From positions 1 to 5,609 of the forward strand of contig JAGGWL010000153.1 in assembly GCA_021157555.1 (NCBI GenBank): a stretch of DNA of 5,609 nt, written 5' to 3'. This document shows positions 1-5,609 of the stretch, piece after piece. The notes beneath the pieces were generated by a model. The model was given only the letters and a program-made list of their open reading frames with translations. It was not told the DNA's origin and made no database searches. This DNA comes from Deltaproteobacteria bacterium (GTDB taxonomy: Bacteria; Desulfobacterota; Desulfobacteria; Desulfobacterales; BuS5). The position numbers were made by a program, and so were the translations under genes. Position 1 is the stretch's first letter. Each line of letters starts with the position of its first letter.

Positions 1-117
1 GCTTTACCGTCAAGCGTGGAAGAATATTCGGCCTGCTCGGTAAAAAACGGAGTAGCGTCATAATATCCGAGTTTATGATTGCCTTAAAGAATCCGTTTTG
101 AATTATTTAGACACTGA
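1..117 (+). pseudogene. Decayed fragment of an ABC-transporter ATPase gene (left end outside the window)
   Basis: Reading from base 3, the sequence gives FTVKRGRIFGLLGK, the beta-strand and start of a Walker A loop. It matches residues 25-38 of the intact ATPase at 3335-4222. Over bases 3-54 against 3407-3457 I count about 39 of 51 identical bases once one extra A in the A-run at 42-47 is removed; after that correction the reading continues NGV, then hits TAA at 61-63. The essential GKT of Walker A is lost. Beyond this, bases 66-83 (SEFMIA) resemble the Walker B lead-in PELMIL, and bases 98-118 (LNYLDTE) resemble LDYLTE further on, so the remnant may have lost most of its middle; this second part is tentative. 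The divergence indicates a paralogue rather than a recent copy of the downstream gene. Nothing here can encode a working ATPase. No convincing promoter for the next gene is visible in this stretch. Confidence 0.6.
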
Positions 118-3100
118 ATGAATATTAAAAGCAATTACATTATCAAAATTCATACTATTATATTTTTATTGTTTTTTCTTTCCGGTGTTTCCAGCTTGAT
201 ATATGAAGTAGTATGGATGAGAATGTTGGTTCTTGTCTTTGGGGACACTGTTTTTGCAGTGAGCACAATTCTAACTTCGTTTATGTCAGGACTTGCTTTA
301 GGTAGTTTCTATTTTGGCAAGCTTTCAGATAAAATTAAAAAACCTTTAACTATTTATGCGTTTTTAGAAATAGGGACTGGCATATATGTTGTTTTGATGA
401 TTCTTCTTTTTCCAGAATTGGACAACATTTATATCCTTATGCATAGATACATGCCAAAAAACTTTTATGTCCTTTCTTTGTTGAAGTTTTCCTTGTGTTT
501 TCTAATTATTCTTGTTCCTACCACTTTTATGGGAGGAACATTACCCCTTGTAAGCAAGTTTATAGTAAAGAGATTAAGGTGGCTCGGAAAAGAGGTAGGC
601 GGCTTGTATGGAATTAATACCTTCGGCGCTGTTTTTGGCTGTATTTTAACCGGATTTTTTCTTATAGAGTCAGTTGGCATAACAGCAACTATCTGCATTG
701 CATCCTTTATAAATTTCAGTATAGGAATTGTTGCTTATTTCTTGAGTGAAAGGTTTGGTGTTTTTGAGAAAGAGGAAGGTTTAGTAGTATTAAACCAAAC
801 AGAGGATGCAAAACATAACATCTATTATCTAATATTGATTGCCTACGGCCTGTCTGGGTTTGCAGCTTTGGCTTATGAGGTTGCCTGGATGAGGCTTTTT
901 TCTTTGATGTTTTATACCACTGTTTATGCCTTTAGTATAATGCTTGCTATATATTTGTGTGGCATAGCATTGGGGAGTTTTTTATTTGGCAGACTTGCAG
1001 ACAAGATTAAGAACCCATTGTTTTTATTTGGGATAGTAGAGGTGGCAATTGGTTTTTGGGTCATATTTACATTACCCCTCTTCTCCTTTTTTCCCTCTTT
1101 TATCAGTGTTTCTGCTCACTCCTTTTTGAAGCATATCGCCATAAAAGTTTTTCTTTCTGTTTTAATTATGATTATCCCCACCGTTCTTATGGGAGCAACT
1201 TTCCCTTTAGTGAACAAGATATGCACCTTGAATATAAAAAGGATAGGACGGAATGTCGGTAGTCTGTATTCTTTAAATACTGTGGGATGTATATTTGGTT
1301 CTTTTATATGCGGTTTTATCTTAATTCCTGCAGTGGGTTTGCAAAAAGCTATTTTCTGTATTGCAGCTTTAAATATAGCAATTGGCGCTATGCTGTTTTG
1401 GTTTCATAAGCTTAAGTATTTTTTACTTTTAGCAGTCATTGTGACTGCTGGAATTGCTATTTTAATTAGTCCCAATAATATAGTGCAGGATGTGTGTGCA
1501 AAAGGGTCGTGCTTAGGAGAAAGATTGGTCTATTTCAATGAAGATATTGATACTACCGCTATGGTGTTCAAGAATAGCATAACCGGCGGCAAGCGAATGA
1601 TGGTGAACACCAATCAATATGTAGGGGAAAACTCACCCCGAATGATGAGGCTTCAAAAATGGCAAGCTCACCTGCCACTTCTGCTTCATCCTCATCCTGA
1701 ACATGTTTTAATAATAGGAATGGGCACGGGTATCACCGCCTCTTCAGCAACTCTTTATGATGTGGATTTGACAATATGTGAAATCTCTCCAGCTATATTG
1801 AAAGCATCTGCATATTTTTTAAAAGAAAACAGAAACATTTTAGCCAATCCCAACTGCAAAATTGTAAAGGACGATGGAAGAAATTACCTTCTGGCTTCTC
1901 AAAGAAAGTATAATGTTATTATGGGTGATCTGTATAATGCTGCAAATGCAGGAGTGGCAAATCTTTATACAAAACAGTATTATCAGCTATGTTTGAGACA
2001 TCTTACAGATAATGGGCTTATGTGTCAGTGGGTTTCTTTAAAGGATTTTCCGGAAAAAGATCTAAAGGCGGTTATCGCCACCTTCCATTCTGTTTTTCCC
2101 CATACGACAATATGGTTTGCTTTGCCGGATGTAATAGCCATAGTTGGAACAAAGAAAGAATTAAAAATAGACCTGAGGCTACTCAATAAAAGGCAGCACG
2201 AAAAAGGCGTAAAGAATGAGTTGAAGGAAATAGGCTTGGATAATCCCTTTGATTTATTAAGTCACTTTTTAATGAATGAGAAAGACTGTGATGATTATGT
2301 TGGAAATATCAAAGTTATCAGTGATAACCATCCATATATAGAATTTTCTATACCAAAAAGTTTGCATTACCTTTACTTTAGAGAAGAAATGGCAAGAACA
2401 CTACTGCATCTGTACGATGCAAGAACCCCTCTTGTTACCAATGAAAGTCATTTGAGCCCTATAGAAAAGAGGCTTTTAATGTTTTTTAAAGCAAAGGGAA
2501 GAATGTTTCTGGCAAGGATTCTTGAGATTCGGGGACTTACAAATGCAGCAATAAGTGAATACAGAAGGGCTTTATCTGTTCATCCTGAAGATAAGGATGC
2601 AGCCTTTATGCTTAAATGTTTAACTGAAGACCAGGAAACCATTGAATGTGCCATAAGAAAAGAGATTGAGGAAAAAGGCGATGCTTCGTCTTATGGTCTT
2701 CTCGCCTCTTTTCACCTGCGCAAAGGTATGGTTGATAAGGCTATAGCGGAATACAAAAAAGCCATGGGGATAAGTAAAGATATTACAGAACTTCACTATG
2801 GATTGGCTAAGGCTTATGAAAGAAGACAGCTGCAAGACAAGGCAGAGTTTGAATATAAAAAAGCTATTGAGATTGAAAAGGGTTTTGCTAAAGCTTACAT
2901 TGGATTGGGCAACATCTATGGAAAAAGAGGGCTTTATAATAAAGCCATTATAAATTTAAAGACGGCAATCAAACTCAATCCAAAAAATGCAGATGCACAT
3001 CTGATTCTGGGGTTTGTTTATCGCAGGTGTGGCAGATTTGATTTGTCACTTAAAGAATATAACAGGGCATTTAAGATTGCTCCTTACAGTTTGGTGGCTA

Positions 3101-3249
3101 ACTATGAATTGGGAAAAACCCTTTTAAAAATAAACCGAGTAGATGAAGCCATTGTAAGGTTTAAAAGGACAATAGAGATTAATCCTGATATCCCGAACAT
3201 ACATTCTGACCTCGCTAAAGCCTTGGCCATCAGAGGCAAGAGGCTTTGA
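118..3249 (+). CDS. Membrane-anchored spermidine-synthase-like protein with C-terminal TPR repeats
   Basis: A 1043-residue three-part protein. Residues 10-430 form about twelve hydrophobic helices in two homologous halves: SGVSSLIYEVVWMR (22-35) recurs as SGFAALAYEVAWMR (246-259), and VPTTFMGGTLPLV (133-145) recurs as IPTVLMGATFPLV (353-365). A further helix follows at 434-451. Residues 467-680 are a spermidine-synthase/methyltransferase-like Rossmann domain: GMGTG (534-538), acidic E555 in CEISP, DDGR (585-588), D604 and LYT (616-618). SDNHPYIEF (735-743) is a closing motif I recognise from this fused family. Residues 793-1025 contain about six TPR units. Such proteins are commonly named fused MFS/spermidine synthase; their substrate is generally unknown. 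The DSxDPxGP putrescine-site motif of true spermidine synthases is replaced by DLYNAANAG (604-612), so polyamine synthesis is doubtful. ATG 118 is the first possible start because TGA lies directly upstream in frame (115-117); no good Shine-Dalgarno precedes it. Family assignment is firm, function is not. Confidence 0.9.
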   Translation: MNIKSNYIIKIHTIIFLLFFLSGVSSLIYEVVWMRMLVLVFGDTVFAVSTILTSFMSGLALGSFYFGKLSDKIKKPLTIYAFLEIGTGIYVVLMILLFPELDNIYILMHRYMPKNFYVLSLLKFSLCFLIILVPTTFMGGTLPLVSKFIVKRLRWLGKEVGGLYGINTFGAVFGCILTGFFLIESVGITATICIASFINFSIGIVAYFLSERFGVFEKEEGLVVLNQTEDAKHNIYYLILIAYGLSGFAALAYEVAWMRLFSLMFYTTVYAFSIMLAIYLCGIALGSFLFGRLADKIKNPLFLFGIVEVAIGFWVIFTLPLFSFFPSFISVSAHSFLKHIAIKVFLSVLIMIIPTVLMGATFPLVNKICTLNIKRIGRNVGSLYSLNTVGCIFGSFICGFILIPAVGLQKAIFCIAALNIAIGAMLFWFHKLKYFLLLAVIVTAGIAILISPNNIVQDVCAKGSCLGERLVYFNEDIDTTAMVFKNSITGGKRMMVNTNQYVGENSPRMMRLQKWQAHLPLLLHPHPEHVLIIGMGTGITASSATLYDVDLTICEISPAILKASAYFLKENRNILANPNCKIVKDDGRNYLLASQRKYNVIMGDLYNAANAGVANLYTKQYYQLCLRHLTDNGLMCQWVSLKDFPEKDLKAVIATFHSVFPHTTIWFALPDVIAIVGTKKELKIDLRLLNKRQHEKGVKNELKEIGLDNPFDLLSHFLMNEKDCDDYVGNIKVISDNHPYIEFSIPKSLHYLYFREEMARTLLHLYDARTPLVTNESHLSPIEKRLLMFFKAKGRMFLARILEIRGLTNAAISEYRRALSVHPEDKDAAFMLKCLTEDQETIECAIRKEIEEKGDASSYGLLASFHLRKGMVDKAIAEYKKAMGISKDITELHYGLAKAYERRQLQDKAEFEYKKAIEIEKGFAKAYIGLGNIYGKRGLYNKAIINLKTAIKLNPKNADAHLILGFVYRRCGRFDLSLKEYNRAFKIAPYSLVANYELGKTLLKINRVDEAIVRFKRTIEINPDIPNIHSDLAKALAIRGKRL

Positions 3250-3262
3250 TTATTTTGAATTT
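3217..3262 (+). terminator. Possible weak intrinsic terminator overlapping the stop codon
   Basis: AAAGCCT (3217-3223) and AGGCTTT (3241-3247) form a perfect 7-bp inverted repeat with a 17-base loop, followed by a T-rich but interrupted tail (TTTGATTATTTTG). The right arm runs into the TGA stop of the large membrane/TPR gene. The position between two transcription units is right, but the loop is long and the T-run is broken, so it may be fortuitous. Confidence 0.3.
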
Positions 3263-3272
3263 AATTTTCTGA

Positions 3273-3300
3273 TTGATAAATTAGATTTATCTATTATAAT
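3273..3300 (+). promoter_or_regulatory. Sigma-70-type promoter of the ABC transporter operon
   Basis: TTGATA (3273-3278, five of six bases matching the -35 consensus) is followed after 16 bases by a perfect TATAAT (3295-3300). Transcription would start near 3307, giving a leader of about 28 bases that contains the ribosome binding site at 3323-3328. Its position in the gap directly before the ATPase gene means that the three transporter genes need not depend on read-through from the gene upstream. The region is very A+T-rich, which raises the chance of spurious matches, but both boxes and spacing are good. Confidence 0.65.
3275..3291. promoter_or_regulatory. Palindrome between the -35 and -10 boxes, possible operator
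   Basis: GATAAAT (3275-3281), TAG, ATTTATC (3285-3291) is a perfect 7-bp inverted repeat with a 3-base centre. Two further outer pairs (3272/3294 and 3273/3293) follow one mismatch. It overlaps the -35 box and fills the spacer, where a bound dimeric repressor would block RNA polymerase. No regulator gene is visible in the window, and A+T-rich DNA yields palindromes by chance. Confidence 0.35.
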
Positions 3301-3322
3301 TAGGTTATTAAAACTATTCCTT

Positions 3323-3328
3323 AAGAGG
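3323..3328 (+). promoter_or_regulatory. Ribosome binding site of the ABC ATPase gene
   Basis: AAGAGG lies six bases before ATG 3335, normal Shine-Dalgarno spacing, and supports that start. Confidence 0.7.
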
Positions 3329-3334
3329 CGGTTT

Positions 3335-4222
3335 ATGCATAATCCGATTGAAGTAAAAAATCTTTATCATAGTTATGGCAAACATGTCATTTACGAGGAT
3401 TTGAACTTCAGCGTAGAACAGGGAAAAATTTTTGGTCTGCTCGGTAAAAACGGGGTAGGGAAAACTACACTGATCAATATATTGATGGGTTTTTTGCGTC
3501 CGACTTCCGGTAGTTGCCTGGTGCTGGGTGAAGATTCCCACAATTTATCCCCTGAAACGCGAAGGAAGGTCGGTCTCCTCCATGAGGGTCATCTGGCGTA
3601 TGAATTTATGACGATTGCACAGGCCGAGAGGTATTATTCAGGTTACTATCACGGCTGGAATCGAAAGTGGTATTATGAATTGATTGACATGATGAGTCTT
3701 TCTCACGACCATAAGATATCAAAGATGTCCTGCGGGCAACGTTCTCAGGTCGTGCTGGGTCTGATACTTGCGCAAAATCCGGAGCTTATGATACTGGACG
3801 ATTATTCGATGGGATTGGACGCGGGATATCGCAGACTTTTTCTGGACTACCTGACTGAATATGTAGCAAATGGCGAGAAGACTGTCTTTGTCACTTCCCA
3901 TATCGTACAGGATCTGGAAAAACTGGTGGATGATATCATCTTTATCAGAAAAGATGGTTATCTGCTGCAGACATCGTTAATAGAGTTCATGGACAACTTC
4001 AAACAATACCGTTTTAAAAATAGCAAGGGCGTGAAACTGCCTGAACAAGACGACATTATCAAGAATGTTGAAATTATTGGGAACAAAGTCTCCGTATATG
4101 CTTTCGAATCAAAAGAACCGGTCAGGAAATATCTGATGAAAAAAAATGTTGAAGTGGCAAATTTAGAAGAAGTCCCCATGACCCTTGAAGATGCCTTTAT
4201 CGGATTAATGGGGAAATATTAA
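3335..4222 (+). CDS. ABC transporter ATP-binding protein
   Basis: A 295-residue cytoplasmic ATPase that would power the membrane subunit encoded directly after it. Walker A is GKNGVGKTT (37-45). The signature motif is MSCGQ (131-135) in place of LSGGQ. Walker B is LMILDD (151-156), with D156 where most ABC ATPases have the catalytic glutamate. The D-loop is SMGLD (158-162) and the switch histidine is H189 in TSHIV. The usual Q-loop glutamine is not evident; the corresponding stretch reads LLHEGHLAYEF (81-91). Residues 205-295 form a C-terminal extension of the kind seen in ABC-2-type ATPases (length is normal for that group). The general fold fits ABC-2/YtrB/EcsA-like ATPases, which act with one or two permeases in export or membrane-related processes; I cannot name a substrate. 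The start is supported by AAGAGG six bases upstream. Stop and next start are ten bases apart, pointing to one operon. A decayed relative lies at the left edge of the window. Confidence 0.92.
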   Translation: MHNPIEVKNLYHSYGKHVIYEDLNFSVEQGKIFGLLGKNGVGKTTLINILMGFLRPTSGSCLVLGEDSHNLSPETRRKVGLLHEGHLAYEFMTIAQAERYYSGYYHGWNRKWYYELIDMMSLSHDHKISKMSCGQRSQVVLGLILAQNPELMILDDYSMGLDAGYRRLFLDYLTEYVANGEKTVFVTSHIVQDLEKLVDDIIFIRKDGYLLQTSLIEFMDNFKQYRFKNSKGVKLPEQDDIIKNVEIIGNKVSVYAFESKEPVRKYLMKKNVEVANLEEVPMTLEDAFIGLMGKY

Positions 4223-4232
4223 AAGAGTGTTT

Positions 4233-4901
4233 ATGAGCACTTCAACATTTTATAAAGAATGGCTGAAAATACGATATTATGTTTTGGGGGCATTTGTTTT
4301 TAATGTCCTCTTTTTTGTTTATCTTTTTTTTGATATTAGAGAACCCTTTATAAATGATCCACCAATTATGGCCTGGAATAGTGCTATCCATATCCACACA
4401 CTCTTTTATGCGAAGGTAAAATACCTGTTACTTGCCACTGGCATAGTGATTAGTTTAGCGCAGTTTATTCCTGAAATAACAAAAAACAGACTGAGGTTAT
4501 CCCTTCATTTACCGGTAAGAGCAGATTTGCTTATCCTTTCCTATATATGTGTCGGTCTGTCTGCTGTTATTGCTATTGGTGTTGTCGATATAATCCTCTT
4601 TTATACCATAATCACAAAGTTTTTCCCGCATGAGGTCTCATGCAGTGCCTTGTTAACAGCTTTGCCATGGTTTTTTTCTGGCCTCATTGCCTATCTGGCA
4701 ACAATGCAGGTGATAATTGAGACAAGCTGGAAAAGACGAATATTTTATAGCATTATCTTTTGCGGCTTCGTTGGTCTCTTTTTCATGAGCAATGAATACA
4801 GCAGCTATATTCATGTAACAGGAAAACTGTTTCTTATATCACTCTTATTTGTCCCTGCGGTTTTTCTGCCTGTTTATCGTTTCAGGAATGGAGTGGAATG
4901 A
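4233..4901 (+). CDS. Six-helix membrane protein, probable ABC transporter permease subunit
   Basis: A 222-residue integral membrane protein with predicted helices near residues 16-33, 61-80, 101-123, 139-162, 168-185 and 196-215, the six-helix plan of ABC-2-type permeases. The segment between helices 2 and 3, PEITKNRLRLSLHLP (80-94), is basic and amphipathic and is a plausible coupling segment that contacts the ATPase; that role is inference. No enzymatic motif is visible. I chose ATG 4233 because AAGAG (4223-4227) lies five bases upstream; a GTG at 4227 is in frame and would add two residues, but it overlaps that ribosome binding site. The gene begins ten bases after the ATPase stop, and its TGA overlaps the start region of the next gene, so the three genes are almost certainly co-transcribed and translationally coupled. 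Sequence alone does not name a substrate; the permease role rests on topology and context. Confidence 0.8.
   Translation: MSTSTFYKEWLKIRYYVLGAFVFNVLFFVYLFFDIREPFINDPPIMAWNSAIHIHTLFYAKVKYLLLATGIVISLAQFIPEITKNRLRLSLHLPVRADLLILSYICVGLSAVIAIGVVDIILFYTIITKFFPHEVSCSALLTALPWFFSGLIAYLATMQVIIETSWKRRIFYSIIFCGFVGLFFMSNEYSSYIHVTGKLFLISLLFVPAVFLPVYRFRNGVE
4890..4893 (+). promoter_or_regulatory. Ribosome binding site that decides between two adjacent ATG codons
   Basis: GGAG lies seven bases before ATG 4901 but only four before ATG 4898, favouring 4901 as the main start of the last gene. The site lies inside the final codons of the permease gene, typical of translational coupling. Confidence 0.5.
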
Positions 4902-5609
4902 TGGCAGCGAGATTATCACGCTATGCAGTCATTATAATTTCCATATGTATTATGGCTGTTTATATACCCCATTTCTATTGGAAGGTATTTGGGGCCTTTA
5001 AATGGAGAACGCTTCTCTTTTACAGTCCCACGCATAAAAATTTTGTCTACAAAGAGATAAAAATCGCGCATCGTTTTCAATACGGAGACGAAACAGGTAA
5101 AATATATAATGAGAAAGAACTTGAAGAAATTTTACCCTTTCTCTACTGGAGAAACCTAGAAAAAAAAGGGAAAATTCCCATTATCATTGATGGAAAGACA
5201 TATGATGAAGATACAATAAAGAAAAACCGCCAGTGCTTTGAATTGATGCCCAAGATGTTTCCGGACAAGCACCCTCAAATACAACTCTATCCCCTGTTTG
5301 ATACAAAGAAAGATGAGGCACTACTTAAATTTCCAAAAGAGATGTTTAGAATAACAGATAAGCAGATGGAATTTATCACTGCCTCAACTAATATGATAGA
5401 TGAGCACTTAAGTAAGGTATTCACCAATGCATTGATAAATAAAGGCTTTGTATTCCCTGCGAGGCTGATTGCTGGCAAGCCAACCTGTATGAAGCCCTTT
5501 GATGAGGGATACTTTATCGTTGACAGTAAAAAAAGGGTATTTCATCTCAAGCATGTTGATAACAAACCCGTCTGCATTAAAACCCATATCCCAGAGAATA
5601 TCGGAATAC
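4901..5609 (+). CDS. DUF4857-like membrane-anchored protein (3' end beyond the window)
   Basis: An open frame with no stop runs to the window edge: 236 complete codons from ATG 4901, or 237 from the adjacent ATG 4898. After a short basic N-terminus (AARLSRYA) comes one hydrophobic segment, about residues 9-24, then a long polar region, so the protein is probably anchored in the inner membrane with most of its mass outside the cytoplasm. Recognisable segments, numbered from ATG 4901, include YIPHFYWK (21-28), LPFLYWRNL (78-86), QIQLYPLF (126-133), FRITDKQMEFI (149-159) and FDEGYFIVDS (200-209). From memory these match the DUF4857 family, whose members often sit beside ABC ATPase and permease genes; I could not check this against a database. 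The permease TGA (4899-4901) overlaps the start, so the product is likely an accessory subunit of the transporter. Its function is unknown, and more of the operon may lie to the right. Confidence 0.8.
   Translation, partial: MAARLSRYAVIIISICIMAVYIPHFYWKVFGAFKWRTLLFYSPTHKNFVYKEIKIAHRFQYGDETGKIYNEKELEEILPFLYWRNLEKKGKIPIIIDGKTYDEDTIKKNRQCFELMPKMFPDKHPQIQLYPLFDTKKDEALLKFPKEMFRITDKQMEFITASTNMIDEHLSKVFTNALINKGFVFPARLIAGKPTCMKPFDEGYFIVDSKKRVFHLKHVDNKPVCIKTHIPENIGI

Noticed and set aside
59..79. CATAAT (59-64) or TATGAT (74-79) as a -10 box for the large gene
   Set aside because: No acceptable -35 box lies 15-19 bases upstream of either, and both lie within the ATPase relic.
465..698. Minus-strand open frame of 77 codons
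   Set aside because: Lies wholly opposite strongly conserved coding sequence of the large membrane gene; no recognisable protein features.
1056..1262. Plus-strand open frame of 68 codons inside the large gene
   Set aside because: Different frame within the second membrane half, whose conserved motifs show which frame is real.
2620..2835. Minus-strand open frame of 71 codons
   Set aside because: Antisense to the TPR region; no ribosome binding site or family features seen.
118..3249. Naming the large gene speE (true spermidine synthase)
   Set aside because: The donor and acceptor motifs of spermidine synthase are substituted and the protein is mostly membrane and TPR sequence.
3314..3541. 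Minus-strand open frame of 75 codons across the ATPase start
   Set aside because: Antisense to the Walker A region and to the promoter-proximal leader; shadow of the ATPase gene.
3719..4179. Two minus-strand open frames (3719-3901, 3958-4179)
   Set aside because: Antisense to the ATPase signature/Walker B and C-terminal regions; no independent support.
4227..4232. GTG at 4227 as start of the permease gene
   Set aside because: It overlaps the AAGAG ribosome binding site that is well spaced for ATG 4233.
5287..5478. Minus-strand open frame of 63 codons
   Set aside because: Antisense to the DUF4857-like gene, whose frame stays open for over 700 bases and begins with a coupled start.
1..5609. 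CRISPR arrays, tRNA/rRNA genes, insertion-sequence ends
   Set aside because: No regularly spaced repeats, cloverleaf-like sequences or transposase-type reading frames were seen on either strand.

Overview
The window comes from a bacterium of low-to-moderate G+C content. All supported genes read rightward. A near-consensus sigma-70-type promoter and clear Shine-Dalgarno sites precede the transporter genes, which fits a Gram-negative bacterium outside the Bacteroidota (whose promoters and ribosome binding sites look different). Phylum cannot be settled from this stretch; large membrane/spermidine-synthase-like/TPR proteins and ABC-DUF4857 cassettes occur, to my knowledge, in groups such as Planctomycetota and Desulfobacterota-like lineages, but this is only a guess.

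Layout. (1) Bases 1-117 hold a decayed fragment of an ABC-transporter ATPase gene: its Walker A region is recognisable but frameshifted, and what follows looks internally deleted. (2) Bases 118-3249 encode one large three-part protein: a duplicated multi-helix membrane domain, a spermidine-synthase/methyltransferase-like Rossmann domain with altered active-site residues, and a C-terminal array of TPR repeats. (3) An 85-base gap carries a possible terminator, a strong promoter (TTGATA-16-TATAAT) and a palindrome lying between the two promoter boxes. (4) From 3335 to the right edge runs a tightly packed three-gene operon: ABC ATPase, a six-helix membrane subunit, and a single-helix-anchored protein resembling the DUF4857 family, cut off by the window edge.

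How the genes fit together. The ATPase, permease and DUF4857-like gene overlap or nearly abut and very probably form one ABC-2-like membrane complex with an extracytoplasmic accessory subunit; the substrate is unknown. The large membrane/TPR protein has its own unit and no evident functional link to the transporter. However, it is flanked on the left by a relic of a related ATPase and on the right by an intact one, which suggests that the locus once had more than one such transporter or was rearranged. The most interesting points are the predicted extracytoplasmic placement and degenerate catalytic site of the synthase-like domain, the unusual ATPase motifs, and the uncharacterised ATPase-permease-DUF4857 cassette.
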